NCBI GenBank assembly: GCA_002347035.1 | Contig: DEAM01000004.1 | Span: forward strand, 1-64,000 | Source of the DNA: Gemmatimonadales bacterium UBA2982 | GTDB taxonomy: Bacteria > Gemmatimonadota > Gemmatimonadetes > Longimicrobiales > Gaopeijiaceae | Length of the DNA: 64,000 nucleotides | Direction of reading: 5' to 3' | Shown: one piece after another, positions 50,468 through 59,898 of the stretch | How the letters are laid out: each line of letters starts with the position of its first letter | Position numbering within the stretch: the stretch's first letter is position 1 | The notes under the pieces: generated by a model | Seen by the model: only the letters and a program-made list of their open reading frames with translations | What the model was told of the DNA's origin: nothing | Database searches by the model: none | Translations under genes and position numbers: made by a program

Positions 50468-52111
50468 CTACCGATCTGCTGCTCCGTCGACCAAAGCAGG
50501 TGCCCGTCGAGCCCCATTAGCAAGCTCGAACGCGAACGCATACACGAGTAGGTCAGCTTCGGTCCATAAGTCACCTATGAAAGCAGTGACAAAGGGTGTC
50601 CCATCTTCAAAGTAAGTGAACGGCACAGTAACGACTGGCACGCCAAGAGCATTCACGATATTGCTTGGAATTTCGGGCCAATTATTGGGCTCGTAGTCAG
50701 GACGTTCAGGGTCCTCAATCCGATCCCTGTTCGGTGCACCCGATTGTGGAAAAAAAAGTGCATCTAGATCATGCTCTTCCAAGACACTCCGGAAAAGAGC
50801 TCGAATTCGGTGGCGCCAAGCCTGGTAGGCATCCCCAGCTTCGGTCGCGCTCGGCCTCACAGGTACCACTACTACAGACTCACTTGAACTGTCATCTGAG
50901 GAAGCACGTCCTTGTCGGTATGGACGCCCAGTCAGTGCTTCCCACTCCCTAACGGAATTGAAGGCTGCACCAGCCCCAAGTCCTGCCAGGTACACATGCA
51001 TGTCATGAGCACCCTGGTTGGGGACTCGAGGTCGAGCTTCATACAAATCTTTGAAACCCGTTCCCAAGAAGGGGTCTTCGATCACCTGTGCACCAAGACT
51101 CCTAAGAGATAAAACGGCTTCGCGATAGACGACCTCAGAGCGTGGGTCAAGAGGCAGCCAATCGTCTCGCCAACCCACTCCTACAAGACCAAAGCGCTTC
51201 CCATCAAGACGACGTTCCGTGAGGCCAGCACTGTATCCCTCCTCCGGAATCTGACCAACAGAGGCAAAGGTCGCGAGGTCCTCTTGCGTTGGTCCAGCAA
51301 GAACATCTAGCGTCAGAGCAGCATCAAGGACACTCCTCGCAAGTGGACCCACCACATCTACATATGTGCTGTTGATCGGCACTACGCCTTCGATAGGTAC
51401 GAGCCCGTATGTCGGCTTCACACCCACTAACGCCTGTGCAGATGCTGGATTTTGAATTGAGCCGCCTGTTTCTGTGCCCAATCCTAAAACGGCAAAGCTC
51501 GCATTCACAGCTGTCGCTGTACCTCCGCTAGAACCCCCTGGCACCTTACTGACGTTGTATGGATTGAGCGTTCTCCCGGCGACTGTGCTATTGGTACGCG
51601 TGCCGTGCGCAGCAAAGTCAGGAAGATTCGTCTTGCCAAGGATAATCGCACCCGCCTCACGGAGCCTTGTAACTACTGAGGCGTCATCGTCGGGAATCAT
51701 GTCGACCCCGCCAGTCTCCTGACTAAACCCCTCCCATCCCGCGGTTGTCACTAGACCGCCATAGTCGATGTTGTCCTTGATGACCACAGGTACACCGTGT
51801 AGCGGACCTCGAGGGCCATCGGAAGCGTACTCAACATCTAGTTCTGCGGCTGTGATTAGTGCGTCGGGATTCATGGAGATAAACGCATTGTAGTAAGGCT
51901 CGTAACGTTCGATGCGGTCCAAGAATGCCTGGGTAAGCTCAACAGCTGTGAAGTTCCCAGCTGCGTACCCCGCCTGGACATCATCCGTTGTCAACTCCAC
52001 GAGATCTATTTCCTGTGCTTCTAGATGTACTGCCGCAGGAAAAAGACCCACTACTAAACCAACTATCGTGACGAACAGGTAGCTTACCACATCTCCACGC
52101 GTTCCAAGCAC
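50468..52111 (-). CDS. Exported amidase-signature family hydrolase (Sec signal)
   Basis: 547 residues with a Sec signal peptide (SYLFVTIVGLVVGLFPAAVH, cleavage near LEA). Amidase signature domain about 40-540: Lys of the Ser-cisSer-Lys triad in GVPVVIKDNID, cis-Ser in KVPGGSSGGTATA and nucleophile Ser in GTETGGSIQNPAS, with PRGPLHGVP and ILGKTNLPDFA. Typical substrates are amides, aryl acylamides or peptide amides, not glutaminyl-tRNA (GatA lacks a signal peptide). GTG start; 14 bases after another amidase gene and 32 before the outer-membrane protein gene, so these form a set. Confidence 0.92.
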   Translation of the reverse strand: MLGTRGDVVSYLFVTIVGLVVGLFPAAVHLEAQEIDLVELTTDDVQAGYAAGNFTAVELTQAFLDRIERYEPYYNAFISMNPDALITAAELDVEYASDGPRGPLHGVPVVIKDNIDYGGLVTTAGWEGFSQETGGVDMIPDDDASVVTRLREAGAIILGKTNLPDFAAHGTRTNSTVAGRTLNPYNVSKVPGGSSGGTATAVNASFAVLGLGTETGGSIQNPASAQALVGVKPTYGLVPIEGVVPINSTYVDVVGPLARSVLDAALTLDVLAGPTQEDLATFASVGQIPEEGYSAGLTERRLDGKRFGLVGVGWRDDWLPLDPRSEVVYREAVLSLRSLGAQVIEDPFLGTGFKDLYEARPRVPNQGAHDMHVYLAGLGAGAAFNSVREWEALTGRPYRQGRASSDDSSSESVVVVPVRPSATEAGDAYQAWRHRIRALFRSVLEEHDLDALFFPQSGAPNRDRIEDPERPDYEPNNWPEIPSNIVNALGVPVVTVPFTYFEDGTPFVTAFIGDLWTEADLLVYAFAFELANGARRAPALVDGAADR

Positions 52112-52125
52112 TCGAAGCCCTTTTT

Positions 52126-53772
52126 CTAACCGAGGGTGGATAGGTCAGGGCGTCGCAGATGCCAGTCAGTACCCTGTTGGAACAGGTGAGCAACGCTAAG
52201 CAACTTGTCATCAGCAAAAAGGTCGCCAACGAGCACCGTCGTGAGTGGCATCGTCGTTGGGCTGTCTGCCTCTGGATTACGGATACCAAATCCATATGGA
52301 ACGACCACAGCGGGATGTCCGGTATCGTTGGTGAGCCGTGTCTCGCCTGACCCACTGACGAACATATCAAACCCCTCAATCGCCTCAGCCATCTCGCGCA
52401 TGAGGATCAGGCGACGACGCTGCTCATTGACGTAATCCATCCCCCGCGTATCCCGTCCATTTCGGAAACGGCTTCGCCGGCTGAGCTCTGCAGGATCCAA
52501 GTCATCTGGTAGGGGATCAGGTTCCACACCACCCGGAGCTATATGGAAGTCAAATGCGGATGCTGACTCGACACCCAGCTGTTCCGAACCCCAAGCTGGC
52601 AGTTCTGGCATCTCCGTGACATTTGCACCAAGACCAGTCAGCGCTTCTAAGAAGGTCTCAGGGGCGTCCTCTGTGAACCCGATACGGAAGTCTCCCAGAT
52701 CCGGAATTTTCTCAAATGCAAAAGGGGTGGTAAGAGACGCCGGATCTCTCTCACTAGCGCCGTGAATCGCGTGGAATACATGAGCGCAATCTTCCACACT
52801 GCGACACATCGGTCCTGTCTTGTCCATGCTCCAAGAGAGCACCATTCCTCCATAACGGCTGACGCGCCCATACGTTGGGCGCAGGGCGCTCAGTCCATTC
52901 CGCCTTGATGGTGACACGATCGAACCCCGCGTCTCGGTGCCGATTGCAAACGCTACGCAGCCCGCAGCCGTGGCTGAACCAGGCCCGGCAGAGGATCCAC
53001 TCGAACCCTCCTCAATGTTCCAGGGATTTCGCGTTCGCCCTCTGTACCACTGATCTCCTCGAGCAAATTCACCTGTGGCCAACTTCGCAATCAGGACTGC
53101 GCCTGCAGTACGAAGACGCTCGACCACCTCAGAATCCTCGTTAATTACCTGGTCCTCAAAGTCCTCTGATCCCCAGGTCGTTCGGGTGCCTTCCACAGAG
53201 AAAAGATCTTTGACCCCATAGGGTATACCATGTAGTGGCCCACGCCAGTTACCTGAACGGATCTCACCATCAGCCTGCTGTGCCTCCTCCATAGCTCGTC
53301 CTTCTAAAATTGAGACGGCACAGAGGAGGACAGGGTCATATCTAATCAGTCGATCTAGATAGATTTGAGTTAACTCAACAGAACTGATCGACCGATCACG
53401 AAGCAGCACAGAAAGGCGGTGCACAGGTAGAAAAGCGATATCCTCTTCGTCGGTTGGAATAGGTCCTTCCCAAGGGTCGAGCGTGATAGGGGGTGTTCGC
53501 TCGAAGAGAGCCGAACCGTGCTCGGCCCAGAGCTTGTCCATTAGAGAACCTGTGCCTCCGGGATAAGCTTGGAAGCTCAGTGCCGGAGATTCGCCGTTAC
53601 CTAGAGGTATCAACTGCTGCTCCTGCTGCTGCTGAGCGACCAAACGAACCGGTGAAGCTCGATCAGAACCAAGAAGCGAACTCGGGTTCATGGAGCCAGT
53701 TGCTGCTACAACCGCCGTTGCTTTAAGAAACTCACGCCGCTCAACAGCACCGCGGACAGTACCCTCCGACAT
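52126..53772 (-). CDS. Amidase-signature family hydrolase with Tat signal
   Basis: 548 residues from ATG 53772 (GGGAGG Shine-Dalgarno upstream; the open frame begins earlier at 53829). The N-terminus ERREFLKATAVVAATGS is a twin-arginine (Tat) signal. The catalytic set is in place: Lys in GIPYGVKDLF, GSSGSSAGPGS with the cis-Ser, and ETRGSIVSPSRR with the nucleophile Ser. A Gln-rich spacer (QQQQEQQ) follows the signal. Tat export implies a folded substrate-ready enzyme in the periplasm. Substrate unknown. Coupled, 14 bases, to the next amidase gene. Confidence 0.92.
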   Translation of the reverse strand: MSEGTVRGAVERREFLKATAVVAATGSMNPSSLLGSDRASPVRLVAQQQQEQQLIPLGNGESPALSFQAYPGGTGSLMDKLWAEHGSALFERTPPITLDPWEGPIPTDEEDIAFLPVHRLSVLLRDRSISSVELTQIYLDRLIRYDPVLLCAVSILEGRAMEEAQQADGEIRSGNWRGPLHGIPYGVKDLFSVEGTRTTWGSEDFEDQVINEDSEVVERLRTAGAVLIAKLATGEFARGDQWYRGRTRNPWNIEEGSSGSSAGPGSATAAGCVAFAIGTETRGSIVSPSRRNGLSALRPTYGRVSRYGGMVLSWSMDKTGPMCRSVEDCAHVFHAIHGASERDPASLTTPFAFEKIPDLGDFRIGFTEDAPETFLEALTGLGANVTEMPELPAWGSEQLGVESASAFDFHIAPGGVEPDPLPDDLDPAELSRRSRFRNGRDTRGMDYVNEQRRRLILMREMAEAIEGFDMFVSGSGETRLTNDTGHPAVVVPYGFGIRNPEADSPTTMPLTTVLVGDLFADDKLLSVAHLFQQGTDWHLRRPDLSTLG

Positions 53773-53965
53773 AAGATCCTCCCGGTAGATTCCAAGATCA
53801 GATTGAGGGACCAGTCCGACCTTATGCAATAGCTTGTTTCGCTTCCAGACGAAGAAAGCGACCTCAAGTAAGACCTCCGAACGAGCCGCCCGCCCAACTC
53901 TACGGGCAGATACTTTCCCTGTCTTTCACTTCATAAACGACCTGGCTTGTCTTACCTGGCGTTCT

Positions 53966-55579
53966 CTAGCTAATCGGGCGAGAACGGACGGTCGGATATT
54001 CTATCCCCAGTTGCTCCAGATATGTGTCGTACTGATCCGGATCGTAGTAATAAGGCCTCATCTGCTCACGCCATTCAGCCATGATCTCCTCGTTGAGAAA
54101 GATCGCTGGCTGATCAGTCTCACTAATGAATGGGGTATAAATAGTTTCAGCCGTCTGCACATTAGTGAAATAATCCCACGCAGCATCAACAGTCTCGCCA
54201 TCGAGGAAAAGGTCCAGCAGAGTGAGCGCCTGTGCCTTTGCTCCCGCCAAGGAACCTTTGTGGGCAACGGGAGTCGCCATCGAGATGCCGTTAGCCCAGT
54301 TGTGCCCTGGTCCTCCAGGAATGTTCGCAGGGTAACGAAGTGTCAGGGTTGGCATGTTCCAAGATACGTCCCCGATGTCATCCGAACCCCCGCCAAGCGA
54401 GCGACTCAGGTCTACCGGACCCGCAAGTTCACCTACTTCATTGGCCAGGCCGCGCTCTTCCTGACCCATCTCACGCTGAAACGCACGAGCGAACCTTTGG
54501 TCATCCTCACTCCATTCAGGGTATCCGACCCGCTGGATATTCCTGTGCGTCACCTCCGCAACAGGCCTACTAAAGTGCTGACCCCAAGCTGACCCAATTG
54601 TCTGGATCGTATCGACTTCGGTGCCCGTCATCAGCGCAGCCCCCTGTGCCATTACTTTTGCTGCGTTGTAGGACTCCATCGTCCGTTCATAATCTACCTC
54701 ACGGAAGAAGAACCATATCGTTGCAGTCTGCGGGACGACATTCGGTTGATCTCCTCCGTCAACTATGATGTAATGGGATCGCTCAGGAGGCCGAAGGTGC
54801 TCGCGCTTATACTCCCACGCCTGTGCTAAAAGCATGACGGCGTCCAACGCGGAACGGCCACGCCACGGAGCACCGGCGGAGTGTGCCGTCTCACCGGTGA
54901 ACCGGAAAAGAGCTGAAACCAGAGCATTCCCTCCGCGCTGGCCCCAAGCCACGCTAAAGTTCGAGCTCACGTGAGTGAATAGGTTGATGTCGACACCGTC
55001 GAAGAGACCATCTCTAACGAAAAAAGCCTTCGAACCCAGCTGCTCTTCGGCTATCCCCGGCCAGATCAGCAGAGTTCCATCGATGTTCTCGCGCTCCATC
55101 AGCTCCTTGACTGCAAGCGCAGCAACAATGTTTACGGCCTGCCCAGAATTGTGTCCTTCCCCATGACCGGGGGCCATAGAAAGGATCGGATCTCGGTACG
55201 CAACGCCTGGCTTCTGATTAGACTGTGGAATACCATCGACGTCTGAACCTAGGGCAATAACAGGCTGGCCACTTCCGTTCGACCAACGTGCGGTCCATGC
55301 GCTTGGCATCCCAGCTACCCCGAGTTCGATATCGAAGCCGTTATCCTCAAGAATGCCAGTCAGATACCGCTGCGTTTCAAACTCTTGGAAGCCAAGCTCA
55401 CTGAAGCTAAAGACCATGTCGACGATCTCTTGCACCATCTCGGCCTGACCCTCGACCATCTCAAGAGCTTCGTCTTTCAGGCGGTCCAGACGGGAGTCGG
55501 CTTGCCCGGATAAGGTGGCGGGAAGGAGCAGAAAGGTAATCAGGGTGCAGAGCACCATGTTCCGTGAGCGTGATTGCAT
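53966..55579 (-). CDS. Exported M20D amidohydrolase, AbgB-like
   Basis: 537 residues from ATG 55579, giving a signal peptide (MVLCTLITFLLLPATLSG). Metallopeptidase M20 family: ELGFQEFETQRYL, LGSDVDGIPQSNQ, MAPGHGEGHNSGQAVN (metal His and Asp/Glu region), GIAEEQLGSKAFFVRDG and HSAGAPWRGRSALDAVMLL (dimerisation domain). It resembles AbgB, the p-aminobenzoyl-glutamate hydrolase subunit, more than the auxin conjugate hydrolases, by the GVDINLFTHVSS and WGQRGGNALVSALF blocks. It would hydrolyse an amide outside the cytoplasm, like its amidase neighbours. An AbgA partner is not seen. Confidence 0.9.
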   Translation of the reverse strand: MQSRSRNMVLCTLITFLLLPATLSGQADSRLDRLKDEALEMVEGQAEMVQEIVDMVFSFSELGFQEFETQRYLTGILEDNGFDIELGVAGMPSAWTARWSNGSGQPVIALGSDVDGIPQSNQKPGVAYRDPILSMAPGHGEGHNSGQAVNIVAALAVKELMERENIDGTLLIWPGIAEEQLGSKAFFVRDGLFDGVDINLFTHVSSNFSVAWGQRGGNALVSALFRFTGETAHSAGAPWRGRSALDAVMLLAQAWEYKREHLRPPERSHYIIVDGGDQPNVVPQTATIWFFFREVDYERTMESYNAAKVMAQGAALMTGTEVDTIQTIGSAWGQHFSRPVAEVTHRNIQRVGYPEWSEDDQRFARAFQREMGQEERGLANEVGELAGPVDLSRSLGGGSDDIGDVSWNMPTLTLRYPANIPGGPGHNWANGISMATPVAHKGSLAGAKAQALTLLDLFLDGETVDAAWDYFTNVQTAETIYTPFISETDQPAIFLNEEIMAEWREQMRPYYYDPDQYDTYLEQLGIEYPTVRSRPIS

Positions 55580-55696
55580 TGCTGAAGCCTTGGACGGAGT
55601 TGAAAGCGAGCAAGGGGTCAAGCCGGAAGTTTCTGACTCAATTTATTCTGGGAGGCCCCCTCAACAAGCGCCCTTGTGAAGATCCCCCGATTATTG

Positions 55697-55724
55697 AAAA
55701 CAAAAGCCCTGCAACCCCGAGCTT
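55697..55724 (-). terminator. Intrinsic terminator of thiC
   Basis: On the minus strand AAGCTC and GGGCTT pair (one G-U) around a 9-base loop, followed by TTTGTTTTC, about 65 bases past the thiC stop. A weak but typical terminator; the stem is short. Confidence 0.5.
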
Positions 55725-55787
55725 AAGCTAGTAAAACGTGGACTGGTCACTCCAAGTCTTTCCAGAGTCAGAGCCTGTTATGCAATA

Positions 55788-57533
55788 CTACGATCCTGCG
55801 TCCACATATAACTCGCTGCCATGCTCACGAAACTCATCAGCCATCTTCTTCATACCTACGTCGATGGCTGCAGTGGTATCCATACCCTCTTCGCGGGCGA
55901 AGCGACGGATGTCCTCAGTAATTTTCATAGAGCAGAACTTGGGTCCGCACATGGAACAGAAGTGAGCGACCTTAGCTCCTTCGGCAGGCAGAGTTTCGTC
56001 GTGGTATTCCTCCGACGTGACTGGATCAAGCGATAAATTGAACTGATCTCGCCACCGGAACTCGAAACGTGCCTTCGAGATCGCGTCATCCCATTCCTGC
56101 GCTTTCGGGTGTCCTTTAGCCAGGTCGGCGGCATGAGCCGCAATTTTGTAGGTGATCACACCCTTTTTCACGTCTTCACGGTTGGGTAGGCCGAGGTGTT
56201 CCTTCGGCGTCACATAGCAGAGCATTGCCGTACCATACCACCCAATCTGTGCTGCACCGATCGCGCTAGTGATATGGTCGTAGGCTGGGGCGATGTCAGT
56301 AGTAAGAGGCCCTAGCGTATAGAACGGAGCTTCATCACACCATTCTAGCTGCTTCTCCATGTTCTCTTTGATTAGGTGCATAGGAACATGACCTGGACCT
56401 TCATTCATGACCTGGACACCATACTCCCAGGCAATCCTTGTGAGATCACCCTGTACCTTGAGTTCTGCGAACTGGGCTTCGTCATTCGCATCAGCGATAG
56501 AGCCGGGCCGTAGCCCATCACCGAGCGAAAACGAAACATCATACTCAGCCATTATCTCACAGAGTTCGCGGAAATTCGTATATAGGAAAGACTCCGCATG
56601 GTGAGCCATGCACCACTTGGCAATAATTGAGCCCCCACGCGACACAATGCCTGTAAGTCGTTCAGCAGTTAGTGGAATAAAACGGAGCAGAACACCCGCG
56701 TGCACAGTGAAGTAGTCCACACCCTGCTCACACTGCTCAATAATCGTCTCACGGTACACTTCCCAGGTCAGGTCCTCAGGCACTCCATCAACCTTCTCAA
56801 GAGCCTGATAGATGGGAACAGTGCCAATCGGCACAGGCGAGTTACGTAGAATCCACTCACGTGTCTCATGGATGTGCTGCCCAGTGGAAAGATCCATAAC
56901 CGTGTCTGCCCCCCATAAGGCAGACCACCTGAGCTTCTCAACCTCCTCCTCAATAGAGGATGTCACCGCCGAGTTACCTATATTGGCGTTGATCTTCACC
57001 TTGAAGTTTCGGCCGATAATCATCGGCTCTATCTCGGGGTGATTAATGTTTGCCGGTATAATCGCTCTACCTTTGGCTACCTCTTCACGAACGAACTCGG
57101 GTTCAACACCCTCACGGATTGCAACGAACTCCATCTCTGGCGTGATCTCGCCACGGCGAGCATACGTCATTTGTGTGACCGATCCCGTGCCCCGGAGAGT
57201 GCGACGCTCCAGTCCATGCGGCATCTCCACCTCAGACCCCAATTCACGAGTGCGACCAGTCTCAAGTACGGGTCTCATCCGAATCCAGTCCTCTCTGAGC
57301 CCTGGCAAACCGAGCCGCACATCGAGGCCCTGGGGGCCACTCGTATCATAGACTCTTAGCGGGGGCTCACCCTCTGACAGATAGATTTCCCGCATAGGGA
57401 CAGCAATACCCTGATTGCCCCCTAAATAGACCTTCTTAGAGTTGGGGAAGGCCCCAGGATAGTCAGTCCCCACTTCCTCTGTGCGGGGAGCTACGCGCTT
57501 GGCCCCGTTACTAGAAATGCCGTTATTACTCAC
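55788..57533 (-). CDS. thiC: Phosphomethylpyrimidine synthase ThiC
   Basis: Radical-SAM enzyme that rearranges AIR into HMP-phosphate for thiamine. 581 residues. GRAIIPANINHPEIEPMIIGR, KINANIGNSAVTSS, STGQHIHETREWILRNSPVP, RGGSIIAKWCMAHHAESF, GDGLRPGS, MNEGPGHVPMHLI, and the C-terminal cluster motif CSMCGPKFC (Cys-x2-Cys-x4-Cys). GTG 57533 is preferred to the GTG at 57551 since GAGGAG lies six bases before it. Preceded by a TPP riboswitch, and followed by a terminator, so thiC is a single-gene unit. ThiD is not in view; thiS/G and a ThiE/TenI gene are about 20 kb away. Confidence 0.98.
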   Translation of the reverse strand: MSNNGISSNGAKRVAPRTEEVGTDYPGAFPNSKKVYLGGNQGIAVPMREIYLSEGEPPLRVYDTSGPQGLDVRLGLPGLREDWIRMRPVLETGRTRELGSEVEMPHGLERRTLRGTGSVTQMTYARRGEITPEMEFVAIREGVEPEFVREEVAKGRAIIPANINHPEIEPMIIGRNFKVKINANIGNSAVTSSIEEEVEKLRWSALWGADTVMDLSTGQHIHETREWILRNSPVPIGTVPIYQALEKVDGVPEDLTWEVYRETIIEQCEQGVDYFTVHAGVLLRFIPLTAERLTGIVSRGGSIIAKWCMAHHAESFLYTNFRELCEIMAEYDVSFSLGDGLRPGSIADANDEAQFAELKVQGDLTRIAWEYGVQVMNEGPGHVPMHLIKENMEKQLEWCDEAPFYTLGPLTTDIAPAYDHITSAIGAAQIGWYGTAMLCYVTPKEHLGLPNREDVKKGVITYKIAAHAADLAKGHPKAQEWDDAISKARFEFRWRDQFNLSLDPVTSEEYHDETLPAEGAKVAHFCSMCGPKFCSMKITEDIRRFAREEGMDTTAAIDVGMKKMADEFREHGSELYVDAGS

Positions 57534-57570
57534 TGCGTCTCCTCGGTGCACTTTTTAGGGTAGCCACCCG

Positions 57571-57610
57571 AAAAAAGAGACGGCCAACCCGCTTTCACGA
57601 ATAAGCCGCC
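57571..57610 (-). terminator. Riboswitch-linked terminator in the thiC leader
   Basis: GGCGGC (57605-57610) can pair with GCCGTC (57579-57584, one G-U) on the minus strand; the next bases are TCTTTTTT (the T-run is at 57571-57576). It lies between the TPP aptamer and the thiC start and is a plausible transcription-termination expression platform. An upstream alternative pairing (AGGGA...TCCCT around the aptamer 3' end) could act as the competing structure. Inference from sequence. Confidence 0.5.
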
Positions 57611-57640
57611 AAGGGAACATCTCGCGCAATCTCCTGCCGC

Positions 57641-57718
57641 GCTCCCTACGCCGGGATCAGCCGGATCAGGTTCCAAGGGTTAATCTCAATCCCTTCTGCT
57701 TCAGGATGCCCCTGGCGA
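57641..57718 (-). promoter_or_regulatory. TPP riboswitch (THI box) of thiC
   Basis: The minus strand carries the THI-box core in order: CAGGGGCATCC, then TTGAGA (variant of CTGAGA), ACCCTTGGAACCTGATC, and CCCGGCGTAGGGA. These are the conserved P2, J and P4/P5 segments that bind thiamine pyrophosphate. It represses thiC when TPP is high. The start boundary is approximate. Confidence 0.95.
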
Positions 57719-57851
57719 CATCTACAACCTAGCCTCCAAAACAAAGTGGAAAAAGGCGCATATCTGAGCCTAGGCAACGATATGGATCCTTCGGGCCTCG
57801 GCCTTGTAGCAGGTCAGAAGCAGGAGTCTTCTACCCACTCGGAAGTCACTA

Positions 57852-58289
57852 ATGCGCACGACCCAAATCCTACTGGTCTTTGTGGCCTCCCTCATTCTGC
57901 CCACAGGAGCAGTAGCACAAGGCCTTGAGGATATAATGGAAGGTATCCGCAATGGAGGTGGGTGGGTGTCAGTTCCGATCGTTGCTGGAGCTGGTGAGAT
58001 TAGTACGGCCTTACTCCCTACCTTCGGCCTGGCGATAAATGGTTGCGTCCGAGTGTGGGACGGCCACTCAGGTCGCTGGACGATACGGGCTAGAGATACC
58101 ATCGCTGAGACATCGCTTGAGACTGATTCTGCACCAGGAGAAGGTGTGCGTTTCTCACATCGTTTCGGCGTCCGGTCGCAGGTGGAGTTAGAGTTTCAAT
58201 GGAGCGAACCACGGGACACGACACTAGTCCTTTGGGTAGGACTCGAAACCTTGGACGACGAGCGAGACGCCTGCACGCCTCCGAGCTAA
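57852..58289 (+). CDS. Small secreted protein of unknown function
   Basis: 145 residues with a clear signal peptide (TTQILLVFVASLILPTGAVA, cleavage before QGL). The mature part (about 120 residues) is beta-rich with many Val, Thr and Arg, one NGCVRVWDGHSG block and Cys residues in INGCV and DACTPPS that may form a disulfide. No family recognised. Reads away from thiC and ends ten bases before the convergent amidase gene. Confidence 0.7.
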   Translation: MRTTQILLVFVASLILPTGAVAQGLEDIMEGIRNGGGWVSVPIVAGAGEISTALLPTFGLAINGCVRVWDGHSGRWTIRARDTIAETSLETDSAPGEGVRFSHRFGVRSQVELEFQWSEPRDTTLVLWVGLETLDDERDACTPPS

Positions 58290-58299
58290 AGTTGCGTGC

Positions 58300-59868
58300 T
58301 CAGTAGCCCCCTCCTGAAGTCAGCTCAGAGAAGCCTCGGGGAGGGTGGCGATGACGCGTGCCCTGCTCGTATGCATAGGCCAGCTTGAAGAGGGCCCCTT
58401 CTGAGTACGGCCTGCCAAGAATCTGTAGGCCTGCGGGGTAGTCTTGATACGTGTACCCCATGGGTACAGTAATCGCAGGCAGTCCTGTCGCTGGTGCGAC
58501 CCTCTGGCTGTTATCCCCCCGATATTCCTCATAACCCCGGGTAATCTCTGCCGGTGGGCTCGTCCATGATGGATAGATGACAGCTTCGACCCCGGCGTCC
58601 TCCATGGCAGCTATAAGTTCTGACTTATAAGCCTGTCTAGCCTCGTTTTCGAAGTAGCCTGGGCATGGGGGATCTCGGTCGGCAGGATGAACACCTAGAG
58701 GCTCTTCGCTCCCGTTTCGCAAGCCAGTTTCTGCGTGGACCGAAAACTGACCTGTTTCAAGCACCTCTACCACATCACCAAGTGGCGCATTGGCTCCTAG
58801 TGAAGCCAAATACTGACTCATGTCATACCGAAATCGGCGACAGAACATGCCAGTTCGTGATAGCTGACTCTCAAGATCGAAATCCAGGTCAATAATCTGC
58901 GCTCCCAGCGTTTGTAGATCCTCCAACGCGGTATGGAATACGCGGATAACAGCGGAGTCGGCATCTTCTGTGTCGACCAACTCACGGAGCACGGCAAGCC
59001 TCGCTCCAGTGAGGCCTTCTCTATTGAGAAAAGAAGTGTAGTCGGCCTCTCGGCGACTGCGGCCATCTTCTGTATACGGGTCGGCGGGATCGTAACCGGC
59101 TAACACGTTGAAGACTCGAGCGACATCTTCCACTGTGCGACCCATTGGCCCCGCAATATCACGGTCGAACGCCAGGGGAATCACACCATCTCGACTCGTC
59201 AGACCGATCGTAGATCGAATGCCTACAAGAGCCAAGTGGGACGATGGACCACGAATCGAATTACCCGTGTCGCTTCCAAGACCAATCAGACCAAAACTAG
59301 CCGCTATTCCAGATGCAGTGCCGCCACTGGAGCCAGCTGGCACACGGTCGAGCGCATAGGCGTTACGGGTCGTATCAAATGATGAACTCACCGTTTGCCG
59401 TGGGCTGAAAGCCCACTCTGCCATGTTGGTCTTAGCAACGATGATCGCGCCCTCCTCTCGAATCCGGCGAACCATAAACGCGTCATCGGGCGGGACTGAC
59501 TCGATCAGAGCAATAGACCCACCTGTCGTGACCATATCGTGTGTGTCAAAATTGTCCTTGACGAGCATCGGAACACAGAATAGAGAACCCAGATCGCTAC
59601 GAGCTGCGATTGCTTGATCTATTGAGTCAGCTCTCTCCGTAGCACGGGGATTTAGAACGGTGATTGCGTTGATCTGGTAGTCAAATGTGGCTATCCGATC
59701 CAAATGCTGCTCTACAACAGATCTACACGTGGTGCGGCCATCCAAAAGGGCCTCTTGTACCGCGCTAATAGTAGCCTCTACAATTGGGATTGGTCCCGGA
59801 TCGGGACCTCCTGTACAGGCGCTAACCAGCAACAACCCTGACGTGTACACTCTGGATGCAGCCTTCAT
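58300..59868 (-). CDS. Lipoprotein amidase-signature family hydrolase
   Basis: 522 residues; the signal peptide ends LLVSAC (lipid Cys18). The amidase triad is visible: Lys in VPMLVKDNFDTH, cis-Ser in PAGSSGGTASG and nucleophile Ser in DTGNSIRGPSS, with ERADSIDQAI and AIIVAKTNMAEWAF blocks. A long insertion (about 340-420) separates the halves. Third exported amidase in 10 kb, here membrane-anchored. ATG 59868; 30 bases after the MBL lipoprotein gene, co-directional. Confidence 0.92.
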   Translation of the reverse strand: MKAASRVYTSGLLLVSACTGGPDPGPIPIVEATISAVQEALLDGRTTCRSVVEQHLDRIATFDYQINAITVLNPRATERADSIDQAIAARSDLGSLFCVPMLVKDNFDTHDMVTTGGSIALIESVPPDDAFMVRRIREEGAIIVAKTNMAEWAFSPRQTVSSSFDTTRNAYALDRVPAGSSGGTASGIAASFGLIGLGSDTGNSIRGPSSHLALVGIRSTIGLTSRDGVIPLAFDRDIAGPMGRTVEDVARVFNVLAGYDPADPYTEDGRSRREADYTSFLNREGLTGARLAVLRELVDTEDADSAVIRVFHTALEDLQTLGAQIIDLDFDLESQLSRTGMFCRRFRYDMSQYLASLGANAPLGDVVEVLETGQFSVHAETGLRNGSEEPLGVHPADRDPPCPGYFENEARQAYKSELIAAMEDAGVEAVIYPSWTSPPAEITRGYEEYRGDNSQRVAPATGLPAITVPMGYTYQDYPAGLQILGRPYSEGALFKLAYAYEQGTRHRHPPRGFSELTSGGGY

Positions 59869-59898
59869 GTAACAGTGGCGCGTAGCAGCAACTTTTGG

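Noticed and set aside
53834..54592. A 252-codon plus-strand open frame
   Set aside because: Mostly antisense to the M20 hydrolase gene, whose frame has complete family motifs; the frame looks like a by-product of codon composition.
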